From contig NZ_JAJFES010000005.1 in assembly GCF_020708045.1 (NCBI RefSeq), positions 152,538-216,537 on the forward strand: a stretch of 64,000 nt of DNA, read 5' to 3'. How positions within the stretch are numbered: the stretch's first letter is position 1; every line of letters starts with the position of its first letter. The notes below the pieces were generated by a model. The model searched no databases and was not told where the DNA came from. It worked only from the letters and a program-made list of their open reading frames with translations. The DNA comes from Massilia sp. IC2-278. Its GTDB lineage: Bacteria > Pseudomonadota > Gammaproteobacteria > Burkholderiales > Burkholderiaceae_D. Shown piece after piece: positions 55,270-64,000 of the stretch. The position numbers and the translations under genes are program-made.

Positions 55270-56481
55270 ATGACCGAGCGCCCCATCCTCCTGCACACGG
55301 CCAGCGGCGCCCACCCCTTGCGCGTGGCGCTGGCCGACGGTTTCCTGACCCGCCTGCGCGGCCTGATGCTGGCGCCGCCGCTGGCGCCGGACGCCGGCCT
55401 GCTGCTCACGCGCTGCGCCAGCGTGCACTGCGCCTTCATGCGCCAGGCCATCGACGTGGTCTACCTCGACGCCGCCGGCGCCGTGGTCAAATGCGTGCCG
55501 CGCGTGAAACCCTGGCGCGCCAGCGCCGCCGATCCGCGCTCGGGGGCGCGCCACACGCTGGAACTGGCGGCCGGCGCCATCGGGCGCCTCGGCATCCGGC
55601 CCGGCGACCGCCTCGATCATCCGGGCCTGGCCCCCGCAGTACGGCCGCGGGTGCGCACGCACGCCCAGGGCGGCCTGGCGATGGTCGAATTCGTCGTGGT
55701 CAGCCCGATCATCGCCGTGATCGGCCTCGGCATCATCCAGTACGCGCAGCTGTTCTTCGCCAAGAGCCAGATCAACCATGCCAGCTTCATGGCGGCGCGC
55801 GCCGGCAGCCTCGGTCATGCGAATCTCGGCACCATCAAGGCGGAATACGCCAAGGCGCTGATCCCGCTGTACGGCGGCGGCACGAATCCGGCCGAGCTGG
55901 CCGAGTCGGCGGGCAAGGCGGCAACGGCGGTCGGGCTCAGCGATGTCGCCATCCTGAACCCGACCAGGGAAAGCTTCGATACCTACAATGATCCGAGGCT
56001 GCAAGCCAAGTACAACACCAATTCCCTGCGCGTGATTCCCAACTCGCGGCTGGCCTTCAAGACCCCGTCGGTAGACAGCGCTTCCGGCCAGACCATCCAG
56101 GATGCCAACCTGCTCAAGCTGCGCATCGTCCACAGCTACACGCCCACCATCCCGCTCGCCAGGACCATCTTCAGCGCCTACCTGAAGGCGGCCGATCCGC
56201 GCAACGACGCCGCCTACACCCGGATCGTGCAGTCGGGGGGCATCCCGGTCGTCACCAACGTGACGCTGCACATGCAGTCCGACGCCATCGAAGGCTCGCC
56301 GATCAGTGCGCCGGGCACCGGCAACGGCGGCAACCCGACCAATCCGGGCGACCCGCCGGTGAGCGACACGCCGTCGCCGCCGTGCACCGGGATCGCCTGC
56401 AACGAGGAAGTGCCGCCCGATCCGGTGGACCCGAACGCGCCCTGCACGGGGCCGGATTGCCCGATCTGCCCGGTGGTTTGA
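55270..56481 (+). CDS. DUF192-TadE fusion pseudopilin
   Basis: 403 residues. Residues 1-118 match a DUF192 domain without signal peptide (FLTRLRGLMLAPPLAPDAGL, SVHCAFMRQAIDVVYLD); after a short linker comes GG135|LAMVEFVVVSPIIAVIGL with Glu140 at +5, a TadE prepilin site and helix. Peptidase cleavage after Gly135 would leave DUF192 in the cytoplasm and release a TadE pseudopilin of about 268 residues. The C terminus is Pro/Cys-rich with five Cys (PCTGIACNEE, APCTGPDCPICP). Ends in TGATG, sharing one base with the RHS gene start. Confidence 0.8.
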   Translation: MTERPILLHTASGAHPLRVALADGFLTRLRGLMLAPPLAPDAGLLLTRCASVHCAFMRQAIDVVYLDAAGAVVKCVPRVKPWRASAADPRSGARHTLELAAGAIGRLGIRPGDRLDHPGLAPAVRPRVRTHAQGGLAMVEFVVVSPIIAVIGLGIIQYAQLFFAKSQINHASFMAARAGSLGHANLGTIKAEYAKALIPLYGGGTNPAELAESAGKAATAVGLSDVAILNPTRESFDTYNDPRLQAKYNTNSLRVIPNSRLAFKTPSVDSASGQTIQDANLLKLRIVHSYTPTIPLARTIFSAYLKAADPRNDAAYTRIVQSGGIPVVTNVTLHMQSDAIEGSPISAPGTGNGGNPTNPGDPPVSDTPSPPCTGIACNEEVPPDPVDPNAPCTGPDCPICPVV

Positions 56482-59400
56482 TGAACAGGACATTCATGCG
56501 CACCTCATGCATCCGGCTCGCTGCCGCACTCGGCGTCCTGTCGGCCCTGTCGATGGCCGGCGCGCCTGCGCGCGCCCAACTGCCGCCGATCGGCAGCCCG
56601 GGCATCCCGGGACTGCCCGGCACGCCCGTCTGCCCGCCGAACAGCAGCTGTGCGCCGGGCACGCCCACCCCGCCAACCAATCCGCCCGGCACCTGCGGCC
56701 CCGGTCCCGGCGGCGCAACCTGCGGCGGCGCGGGTCCAGCGGCCATGGGCGGCAGCACCGGCGTGAACGTCGGCGCCGGCAATCCGATCAATATCATCAA
56801 CGGCAACAAATACCAGCGCGAAGTCGACATGGCGCCGCTGCCGGGCGTGCTGGGCCTGGAGATCGTCCGCCACTACAACAGTTCCCTGAGCGGCCCGGGC
56901 GCCTCCACCAACCTGGTCGGGCGCGGCTGGAAGCTGTCGTACGAGACCGACCTGTACGTGTCGGGCCGCACCCTGCAGGTGGTGCAGGCCGACGGCAGCC
57001 GCATCATCTTCAATCGCGACGCGCGCGACCCGAGCCTGTGCGCCAGCGACAATCCGGCCGATGGCCGCATCTCGGTGCGCAGGACGGCCAGGGGCGAAGA
57101 ATACGTCTGGCGCTGGATCAACGGCCGCGAACTGAGCTTCGACAGCCGCGGCAAGCTGGTGCAGATCCTGGCGCCGGGCGGCCAGTTCGTCAGCCTGCAG
57201 CACGACGCGCGCGGCTTGCTGGTGAGCGTGACCGATCCGCAGGGGCGGCGCCTGCAACTGCAGTACCTCGACAAGGCGCAAAGCGCAGCGGGCACGGCTT
57301 TCCGCGGCGTGCAGGGCATCGTCAGCCCGGTCGGCACCTTCCGCTATCGCTACGGCAGCCCGGCCCCGAAGGGCGCGCAAGTTGCAGCCAGCACGCTGCT
57401 GGCCAACCTGGTCAAGGTGGAGATGCCCACCGGCGCGCGCACCTACCACTACGAGAGCCCGGGTTTCCCGACCTACCTGACGGGCATCAGCGAGCTGGCC
57501 ACGAACGCCGCAGGAAAAGTCGAATGGCAGCGCGTATCGACCTATGGCTACGACAACAACGGCAAGGGCAACCTGAGCGTGAAGGGTTATCCGGCGCGCC
57601 TGGCGCGTGGCAACGACGGCAAGCCGCTGCAGCCGGCGCGCCTGGTGGCAGGCACCGGCGTGCAGCAGATCACGCTCGAGCATGGCGCGGGCACGACCAC
57701 GCTGACCAACAGCCTGGGTCAGAAAACCGTCTACCGCCACGCCATCATCGCCGGGCAGTACCGTTTGCTGGAAGCGCTCGGCGCCGGCTGCGTTACCTGT
57801 GGCGAAACGAATGTGCGCTATGGCTACGATGACGCAGGGCGCCTGGTGGCCATGATGAAGCTGGATTCAAAAGGCACCGTGCTGTCGGCCGAGAGCACCC
57901 AGTACGACGCCCAGGGGCGTCCGCATATCGTATCCCATCACTCCTATGCCAACGGCAAACCGCTTGCCGGCAAATGGAAGATGCGCTTCGAGTACGCAGG
58001 AAACAGCGATTCCCCGGCACGGATCATCCGGCCCAGTGTCGTCCCCGGGAAAGAATACGTAACGGAAATTGTGTATGTCGAAACCGGCGCTGCACAGGGA
58101 CAGCCAGCCTCGGTGACGGAACACGGCTTCCTGCCGACTTTCGAAGGCACGGGTATAGCCGGCGTCATCGAACGGCGCATTGGCTATCGCTATGACGGAT
58201 ATGGCCAGCGGATCGAAATCGATGGTCCCCTGCCCAATGCGGCTGGCAAGGCCGGCCCGTCGAACAGCGACATCAGCCGCACCGAATACGACACCCGCAC
58301 CAAGATGCCTCTACGCACGATCGCGCCAGGCAACGTGGTCACCGAATTCCTGGCGCGCGACAGCGCCCTGCGCCTGACCGCGATGCGCACCCGTGACGAG
58401 GCCGGGAGCCAGACCGTCACCATACGCCACAATTGGCGCGGACAGCCCGAGGAAGTGCGCATCGACAGCACCCTGGCCGACGGCAGCGGCCCGCAATCGC
58501 GCACCATCCGCTACAGCTATGGTCCGAACGGGCGTCTGCTCAGTGTGACCCAGCCCGGCAACCTGACCAGCCGCTATGTCCATGACGCGGCCGGCCGCAT
58601 CACGCACCGTATCCTGCCGGACGGCAGCAAGCTGGTCGCCACCGTGGACACCGAGGGGCGCCAGCAGGAAGCAGCCATGTACAGCGCCCAGGACCAGCTT
58701 ACCGGCCGGGCCCAATTCGGCTTCAATGCACGTAACCGCCTTGCGGCGACCGCAGATGGCCTGGGCGCGCAAGGAAGCGTTTCATATACCGATGCAGGGC
58801 AGGTCGCGCGGCTGACAAATGCGCTGAGGATCGGCACGCAATTCGCATACGACGCCTGGGGCCAGCTGATCAGCATGACCAGCGGCGCCGGCACGCCCGA
58901 GGCCAGCACGATCGGCTTTGCCTACGACGTCCACGGCAGGCAGATCAAGGTAACGGACGCAAAAGGCGTGACAACCCAGCGCCGCTACGATGACTTCGGC
59001 CGCAAGATGCTCGAGGTTAACGGCGACCGTGGCATCGACCTGTTCTACTACGACGCGGCGGGACGCCTGCTCGTGCGTTCGGATGGCCGCGGCGCAATCA
59101 CGCGCTTTGCCTACGACGTGCAGGGGCGCATGCTGAGCGTCGGCTCCGACAAGATAGCCGGCCTGGTGCAGTACCGATACCTGGGACGCAGGCTGGTGGA
59201 AGTGCTGGCCACACCTGACGGCAAGGCCGAGCACGCAACGGAACGTATCCTGTATCGCCACGATGCCATCGGGCAGGTGCTCGAGGAGCGCCGCAGCATG
59301 GCGCGCATGGACGCTGCCCCGGGCCAGCCACCGCTGCAGTTCATCACCGCCAGCGAATACGACGAAGCGGGACGCCTGCTGCGCCAGACCCTGCCGGACG

Positions 59401-61775
59401 GCCACAGCCTGTCCTATCGGTATGCCAAGGCCGGCGGCCAGCTGGAAGCCATCCTGTTCGATGACGAAGCACTTGTCACCGGCATCAGGCAGAGCGTAGC
59501 GGGCGGCTTGACCGGCTATACCCATGCCAACGGCGTGCAGCAACGCATCGTGCTCGATGCACGCGGACGCACGGCCGAACTGGCAGCAGTCGGCGCTGCC
59601 CCCGACGCGCGCCGCTGGTGGACGCGCATGATGGCCTGGTTCGGCGCGCACGAAGCAGCGCAGCCGCGGGTGTTGTATGGCCAGGCGAATCGTTACGACG
59701 CGGCGGACCGCCTTACAGCCATCACGCGCCAGCTTGGCGCAAGCGGATCTGGCGCCGCGCAGGCACGCAGCGAAAGCTATGGCTATGACGCGCTCGACCA
59801 ATTGACCACCATTGCAACCGACAGCGGCGCCATGTTGCACTACGCCTATGACAAGGGCGGCAACCGCACGGCGGAGCGGGGCGAGCCCATGTTGACCAAG
59901 GTGAACGCCGGCAATGCGGGCCAGGCGCCAATGGCGCGCACCTACCTGTATGCAGAAGGCAGCAACCGCCTCCTGGGCGTGGCGCGCGCAGCGGATCGCC
60001 AGGACGGGAAGGCCGCCGAAACCGGCCTGTTCTACAGGCCAGGCGGCCTCCCGATGGCGCAGATCGCGTTCCCGCCGGCATCTGGCCAGCCCGATATGGC
60101 ACAGCAACGCAGCCGCCGCATCGTGTATAACGCCGCGCACAGGCCGATTGCCGTTTACGGCACCGATGGCGAACTGCTTGCCGCCTATCGCTACAACGCC
60201 GACGGCGAGCGTTCAGCCAAGACGGTGTATGCCCCGCCAGTGGCGGCGACTGGCTTCGTTCGCACCGCCGCTGTGACAGGCCGCAAGAGTGTCACTACCT
60301 ACAGTTTATACCGCGACCAGCGCCTGGCCGCCGAGGCGGACAGCGAAGGCCATATCACCGCCCACTATGTGTATTTGCACGGCAAACCGGTCGCCAGGAT
60401 CGACATGCCCCCGAACCGCGGCTGGCTGAGCCGATTACGCACGTCGATATGGGGCGGCCCGGACAGCGCCGCCCACGTGTACGCCATCCATACCGACCAT
60501 CTCGGCACACCGCAGGCGGTAAGCGACGGCGCCCGGAATATTGTCTGGCAGGCCAGTACCACTGCATTCGGCAAAGCACAGATCCTGCACGCCGACCTGT
60601 CCGCTGCGAGCGGCCGGCCATTCGAGATGAACCTGCGCCTGCCGGGCCAGGTGTACGACGCCGAGACGGGCCTGTCGCAGAACTACCTGCGCGACTACGA
60701 TCCCGAACTGGGACGCTATACCAGTCCGGATCCGCTAGGACTCCAGGGTGGAATCAACCCTTACGTATACGTGGGTTCGAATCCACTGACCCGGATCGAT
60801 CCGCTGGGGCTGTACCAGAGCGACATCCACTATTACATGACGATGTTCCTGGGCATCGCTGCAGGACTAACCCCGGAAGAAGCTCGAATTGTGGCGCTCG
60901 CGTCGCAATATGTCGACGATAACCCCCTGACAAAACCTCTAAACCTTGAACACGGCCTCGGAAACGAACACCGAACCAGATTGCTGACCTACCACTTTAC
61001 GGCTGTGACGTCTTATGTGGATCCAAACACTGGATTGATAAAAGGCGGAATATTTGATTACGGTTCGGCCCCCGACAGTACCGATTATGTGGGGCCTTCA
61101 CTAAACGAGCAGTTACAACGCCTTTACGCTGCTGCCGATCTGAGTGGATTTGATGAAAACGTGGTGTGCAAACGTGGAACCAGACTGCAGTTCCTGGGTG
61201 AGTTCATGCATTCGTTCGCCGATACCTTTGCACATCGCGACGCGAATAACGTGCCATACGACCTAACTTTTGGCATGGGCCATGGCGCTAGTTTGAGTCA
61301 TCCAGACTACACCTACAGGCACGGCAACTGGCAACTCAACGAAGCGCGTACGCTTGAAATGGAAAAAAGAATGTACGCGCTATTCGCCGAAATCGGTGGA
61401 ACAGGCGCCGTTCATCCACTGAGCGAAATAGAAAAGCTCCTCGAAGATTTCAATAAAATCCCTGAGCACGAGGATGAGGACGATCACACTGCCAAATACC
61501 AAAAAACCGCTCCAGGTACAAGTAGGAAAATACAGCTTCTTCAATCCAAACTTAACGAGTGGGGTATCACGGAAGTCAATTGGACTAACCCTGGCCCTAC
61601 GAAAGGAATCTATTCAGCTGATGCTGGGGCTGCAAATCGCAATAAATTCTTATGCGACGTTAATAATAACGCGTTGGATCAAAGGCTATACCAAGGCACG
61701 ATTCTTCCGCTCTGCAACACTTCGGCGACACCAGGGCCAGACAATCTCCCCCCTGGTTTTCAAGGAACACCATGA
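56481..61775 (+). CDS. RHS-repeat protein with DUF6765/zinc-phospholipase-like C-terminal domain
   Basis: 1764 residues. Sec signal to about residue 32 (LAAALGVLSALSMAGAPARA), a Pro/Gly linker with Cys51, 57, 72 and 81, a DUF6531-like region about 95-175 (NPINIINGNKYQREVDM), YD/RHS repeats to about 1390, then the RHS core near 1396-1442 (YLRDYDPELGRYTSPDPLGL, NPLTRIDPLGL). The last ~320 residues form a distinct domain: DIHYYMTMFLGIAAGL at 1448, SQYVDD at 1475-1480 and H1577xxxD1581xxxH1585. This resembles DUF6765 and zinc-dependent phospholipase C-like proteins. The start overlaps the DUF192-TadE stop; the stop overlaps the next start. Likely exported effector or adhesin; activity inferred. 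Confidence 0.87.
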   Translation: MNRTFMRTSCIRLAAALGVLSALSMAGAPARAQLPPIGSPGIPGLPGTPVCPPNSSCAPGTPTPPTNPPGTCGPGPGGATCGGAGPAAMGGSTGVNVGAGNPINIINGNKYQREVDMAPLPGVLGLEIVRHYNSSLSGPGASTNLVGRGWKLSYETDLYVSGRTLQVVQADGSRIIFNRDARDPSLCASDNPADGRISVRRTARGEEYVWRWINGRELSFDSRGKLVQILAPGGQFVSLQHDARGLLVSVTDPQGRRLQLQYLDKAQSAAGTAFRGVQGIVSPVGTFRYRYGSPAPKGAQVAASTLLANLVKVEMPTGARTYHYESPGFPTYLTGISELATNAAGKVEWQRVSTYGYDNNGKGNLSVKGYPARLARGNDGKPLQPARLVAGTGVQQITLEHGAGTTTLTNSLGQKTVYRHAIIAGQYRLLEALGAGCVTCGETNVRYGYDDAGRLVAMMKLDSKGTVLSAESTQYDAQGRPHIVSHHSYANGKPLAGKWKMRFEYAGNSDSPARIIRPSVVPGKEYVTEIVYVETGAAQGQPASVTEHGFLPTFEGTGIAGVIERRIGYRYDGYGQRIEIDGPLPNAAGKAGPSNSDISRTEYDTRTKMPLRTIAPGNVVTEFLARDSALRLTAMRTRDEAGSQTVTIRHNWRGQPEEVRIDSTLADGSGPQSRTIRYSYGPNGRLLSVTQPGNLTSRYVHDAAGRITHRILPDGSKLVATVDTEGRQQEAAMYSAQDQLTGRAQFGFNARNRLAATADGLGAQGSVSYTDAGQVARLTNALRIGTQFAYDAWGQLISMTSGAGTPEASTIGFAYDVHGRQIKVTDAKGVTTQRRYDDFGRKMLEVNGDRGIDLFYYDAAGRLLVRSDGRGAITRFAYDVQGRMLSVGSDKIAGLVQYRYLGRRLVEVLATPDGKAEHATERILYRHDAIGQVLEERRSMARMDAAPGQPPLQFITASEYDEAGRLLRQTLPDGHSLSYRYAKAGGQLEAILFDDEALVTGIRQSVAGGLTGYTHANGVQQRIVLDARGRTAELAAVGAAPDARRWWTRMMAWFGAHEAAQPRVLYGQANRYDAADRLTAITRQLGASGSGAAQARSESYGYDALDQLTTIATDSGAMLHYAYDKGGNRTAERGEPMLTKVNAGNAGQAPMARTYLYAEGSNRLLGVARAADRQDGKAAETGLFYRPGGLPMAQIAFPPASGQPDMAQQRSRRIVYNAAHRPIAVYGTDGELLAAYRYNADGERSAKTVYAPPVAATGFVRTAAVTGRKSVTTYSLYRDQRLAAEADSEGHITAHYVYLHGKPVARIDMPPNRGWLSRLRTSIWGGPDSAAHVYAIHTDHLGTPQAVSDGARNIVWQASTTAFGKAQILHADLSAASGRPFEMNLRLPGQVYDAETGLSQNYLRDYDPELGRYTSPDPLGLQGGINPYVYVGSNPLTRIDPLGLYQSDIHYYMTMFLGIAAGLTPEEARIVALASQYVDDNPLTKPLNLEHGLGNEHRTRLLTYHFTAVTSYVDPNTGLIKGGIFDYGSAPDSTDYVGPSLNEQLQRLYAAADLSGFDENVVCKRGTRLQFLGEFMHSFADTFAHRDANNVPYDLTFGMGHGASLSHPDYTYRHGNWQLNEARTLEMEKRMYALFAEIGGTGAVHPLSEIEKLLEDFNKIPEHEDEDDHTAKYQKTAPGTSRKIQLLQSKLNEWGITEVNWTNPGPTKGIYSADAGAANRNKFLCDVNNNALDQRLYQGTILPLCNTSATPGPDNLPPGFQGTP

Positions 61776-62731
61776 GCATAATCAAATTCAGACAACCTAT
61801 ACTAGGACTGGGTATCGCATTAGGAATTCACGCTCTACAGGTAGGTGCTGTAGAGCCAACCTGTATGAAACTTTCGATTTCTGACCCACAAGGTGCTGGA
61901 GATAGGGCTTATATAGACAAGCCCGGCAGCTATTGTCTCCGGCAAAATATGTTGGCTATAAAGGTGTTCGATGTGCATGCGTTTAGCTATAAGGCTTTTA
62001 GCGGTGAAGGGCTGATCAGTATTACCCATCCATTCGACAGCAAAGCTAGCTATCCCCGGGGGAAGGATAGTTATGTAATCGATCTGCAAGGCCACCGTCT
62101 TGTCGCTGAGGCAAACGGTATGGTTGGCATAGAAAATCGTTCAGGTGGTGTAGGGGTGACGGTACGTAACGGCTATATCGAGGCACCGGGAAATAGCGAA
62201 GCAAATCGTGGCATGACACTTCGTCCTGACTGGCTGTCAACGAAAGCCGGAAAAGGATTTTGTCCATTAGAACGAGTAAGTTGCCAAGATATTCCCGCGT
62301 CCGCAACGCAGGGTGGCCCACCCTTGGGCTATGCCAAAACTGATTACCTGATCGAAGATATCACCATTCATGCCGGTTGGCGTGGTGTAGACATGGGCGG
62401 GGCCGGTAATATACTGCGCGACAGTATCATCGAAGTCGATGGTCGCGTTGCCGTCTTCCAATTCGGCCCGGGTGCTGTGATCGAAAACACGACCTTTATC
62501 ATACACGGCAAGGGCGACGGAAAGCCGTTCGATGCAGCACTAAAACTGCGCGATGCACATGGCGCCATTGTTCGAAACAACACATTCATTTTCGAAGGCA
62601 GCATCTTCGCCAGCGCGCCTGCGGCCATCAATCTGCTCGACTCGAAAGATGTGCTTATTGAAGGGAACACGTTCAAGGGCTTCGAGCAGAAAGTGCGCGT
62701 CAATGGTGACTCGACCTACACCCTGAAATGA
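61772..62731 (+). CDS. Exported right-handed beta-helix protein, paralogue 1
   Basis: 319 residues with a signal peptide (ILGLGIALGIHALQVGA). The early motif KPGSYCLRQNM is shared by all three genes of the set. Residues about 100-310 show repeating short strands with Gly/Asn turns (GPGAVIENTTFIIHG, AHGAIVRNNTFIFEG) typical of NosD/pectate-lyase-like beta-helices, without visible catalytic residues. AAGGA precedes ATG, which lies in an ATGA overlap with the RHS stop. Possible periplasmic partner or immunity protein of the RHS cargo domain (inference). Confidence 0.75.
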   Translation: MSIIKFRQPILGLGIALGIHALQVGAVEPTCMKLSISDPQGAGDRAYIDKPGSYCLRQNMLAIKVFDVHAFSYKAFSGEGLISITHPFDSKASYPRGKDSYVIDLQGHRLVAEANGMVGIENRSGGVGVTVRNGYIEAPGNSEANRGMTLRPDWLSTKAGKGFCPLERVSCQDIPASATQGGPPLGYAKTDYLIEDITIHAGWRGVDMGGAGNILRDSIIEVDGRVAVFQFGPGAVIENTTFIIHGKGDGKPFDAALKLRDAHGAIVRNNTFIFEGSIFASAPAAINLLDSKDVLIEGNTFKGFEQKVRVNGDSTYTLK

Positions 62732-63816
62732 CCGTCTCCTTACCAGCGTTCTTGCGCACATCGATGATCGGACCATGTACAGCTTTGCTCTTGCCATACG
62801 GCGGACAAGCCCATGCGCAAAATACTGCATGCCAGCCGTTGCTGCCGGAAAAGAACAAAAATATCGCGTTGAGCCAGACCGGGAGTTATTGCCTCCAGGC
62901 CGATCTGGAGATTCGCGACTACAGTGAATTCTTTATCGATAGGCGATCGGGCCGGCCCTCCGAGGCTTTGGGCATTACCCACGACGATATTCGTGTCGAC
63001 CTTCAGGATAATGCCGTTCGCATCGGCAATGCCAGCCTTGGCATCCGGATTGAGAATGGGGGCAAATCCAATTACAAGGCGGACTATAATGCACGGCAGC
63101 CAAAGCAGGTTGCAATCAAAAACGGTCTTCTGAGTACAACATCATCGGTCGGTATCTATTCCGGGTTCTATGAGCTATCGATTTTGTCGGACATGGGAGA
63201 TCCACTTGAAAGAGCAAGCACAAAAGGGAAATCAAAGGAAGAACTGCGCAATTTATCCAACTCGTTCGGAGAAAGAAAGGAATGGATTTTCAAGAATCAG
63301 TTAGCTTTGCGCCCCTCGAAGGCAGCAGACTATCACGAGCGCAACATTCGCATTGAGAACATGCATATCGACGCCCGTGAGCCGAGCGTTACGTCACGTG
63401 CGCACGCGGGCGCCATCAATATCCAGGGCGCAGGCACCATCATCCGCAACTGCGTGATCGAAACCGATGGCAGTACGGCGCTCTGGCTCTTCGGACCGGA
63501 TGCCATTATTGAAGACAATACAATCATTGTAAGCGGCGCCAGTCCGGTCCGTGAGGCCGATGCGCCCATTCGCCTGCACCATGGCGATGGCGCGATCATT
63601 CGCAACAACCGGATCGTCATCAAGGACGGCGCCAACCGGCGCGGCATTTCGGTTTTCGACACCGGCGCAATCACGGTCGAGAAGAACACCTTTTACGGCA
63701 TGACGGAGAAGGATGACGTGGCCAAGGCATTTACCGGCGGACTGGAGTTGAAAGAAAGCGGTAGCCGCTTCGAGCCTGCCTGGAAAGCGGTTTTTGCCAA
63801 ACGCGAATGGAAATGA
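62728..63816 (+). CDS. Exported right-handed beta-helix protein, paralogue 2
   Basis: 362 residues. Signal-like N terminus (SMIGPCTALLLPYGGQAHAQ), then QTGSYCLQADL. The beta-helix turns GPDAIIEDNTIIVSG and GDGAIIRNNRIVIKD align with those of paralogue 1. An insertion near 150-190 (ERASTKGKSKEELRNLSNSF) is charged and helical. It overlaps both neighbours by ATGA. Same uncertain role. Confidence 0.75.
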   Translation: MTVSLPAFLRTSMIGPCTALLLPYGGQAHAQNTACQPLLPEKNKNIALSQTGSYCLQADLEIRDYSEFFIDRRSGRPSEALGITHDDIRVDLQDNAVRIGNASLGIRIENGGKSNYKADYNARQPKQVAIKNGLLSTTSSVGIYSGFYELSILSDMGDPLERASTKGKSKEELRNLSNSFGERKEWIFKNQLALRPSKAADYHERNIRIENMHIDAREPSVTSRAHAGAINIQGAGTIIRNCVIETDGSTALWLFGPDAIIEDNTIIVSGASPVREADAPIRLHHGDGAIIRNNRIVIKDGANRRGISVFDTGAITVEKNTFYGMTEKDDVAKAFTGGLELKESGSRFEPAWKAVFAKREWK

Positions 63817-64000
63817 TCATCTCACTCCTGTTCGCTCTTGGAACGATCTCGGGACCCGCTGTTGCAGCGCCAAGTTGGGAACAGCTTGCGCATTCATCAC
63901 CTGGTGCCTGCGCGCCTTTGGTTTCCTCTCAAGGGACGTCATTCGAGCGCTGGTCTGTTCGTTTCTACCGACCAGGAAGCTATTGCCTCAGCCAGGATCT
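63813..64000 (+). CDS. Exported beta-helix family protein, paralogue 3 (3' truncated by window)
   Basis: Starts at ATG 63813 in an ATGA overlap with paralogue 2 and is open to the window end (62 codons). Signal peptide (IISLLFALGTISGPAVAA) and then RPGSYCLSQD, the motif shared with the two upstream genes, so the array has at least three members. Only the N terminus is visible. Confidence 0.75.
   Translation, partial: MIISLLFALGTISGPAVAAPSWEQLAHSSPGACAPLVSSQGTSFERWSVRFYRPGSYCLSQD

Noticed and set aside
55648-56481. A separate tadE gene starting at a GTG near 55650 instead of a DUF192 fusion
   Set aside because: No ribosome-binding site lies before it and the upstream frame encodes a good DUF192 domain without any stop, so the fusion is simpler; not fully excluded.

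Overview
The window looks like a chromosomal segment of a high-GC betaproteobacterium, most likely an Oxalobacteraceae member close to Massilia, Duganella or Telluria. This rests on G+C in the mid-sixties for most genes, Burkholderiales-style neighbourhoods (ubiE / Tim44-like / ubiJ / ubiB; FmdB / DUF502 / aspS / nudB) and the look of the proteins; no 16S gene or database search was available. I see no tRNA, rRNA, insertion sequence, prophage or CRISPR array.

Layout. (1) 1-228: tail of a secreted protein whose paralogue lies at 7488-9419. (2) 307-5663: iron island; a TonB-dependent siderophore receptor faces a four-gene inner-membrane/periplasmic operon across a shared Fur-box-like operator. 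(3) 5793-7321: isochorismatase-family hydrolase coupled to a GlxA-type AraC regulator. (4) 9481-16469 (minus strand): beta-oxidation operon (TetR regulator, acyl-CoA dehydrogenase, two-domain hydroxyacyl-CoA dehydrogenase/hydratase, thiolase, enoyl-CoA hydratase). (5) 16763-19524: Hsp15-like S4 protein, ClsB-type cardiolipin synthase, EEP-family phosphodiesterase, one small unknown. (6) 20034-33252: sulfur-scavenging supercluster: ssuEADCB on the minus strand, and divergently an SfnB-type oxidoreductase, a metNIQ-like importer, an NtaA/SnaA-type flavin monooxygenase and a second sulfonate-type ABC importer; a serine O-acetyltransferase at the end links released sulfur to cysteine synthesis. 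(7) 33394-43852: EreA/ChaN-like and small secreted proteins, nudB, aspS, DUF502, FmdB, a candidate small RNA, a TPMT-type methyltransferase and ubiquinone genes (ubiB, ubiJ, ubiE, Tim44-like).

(8) 44439-64000 is the most interesting part: a Tad/Flp pilus locus (flp pilin, TadG-like and TadE-like pseudopilins, cpaB, cpaC, an FHA-cpaF fusion, tadB, tadC, a DUF192-TadE fusion) that continues by a one-base stop/start overlap into a 1764-residue RHS protein with a Sec signal and a DUF6765/zinc-phospholipase-like C-terminal domain. Three tandem exported beta-helix paralogues follow, each joined by a four-base ATGA overlap. The whole run reads as one transcription unit and suggests a Tad-linked RHS effector or adhesin with periplasmic partner or immunity proteins; that role is inference. 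G+C falls sharply where the RHS cargo domain begins, as expected for an exchanged cassette.

Limits: all functions come from reading motifs and neighbourhoods by eye. Start codons were chosen from ribosome-binding sites, overlaps and signal peptides.
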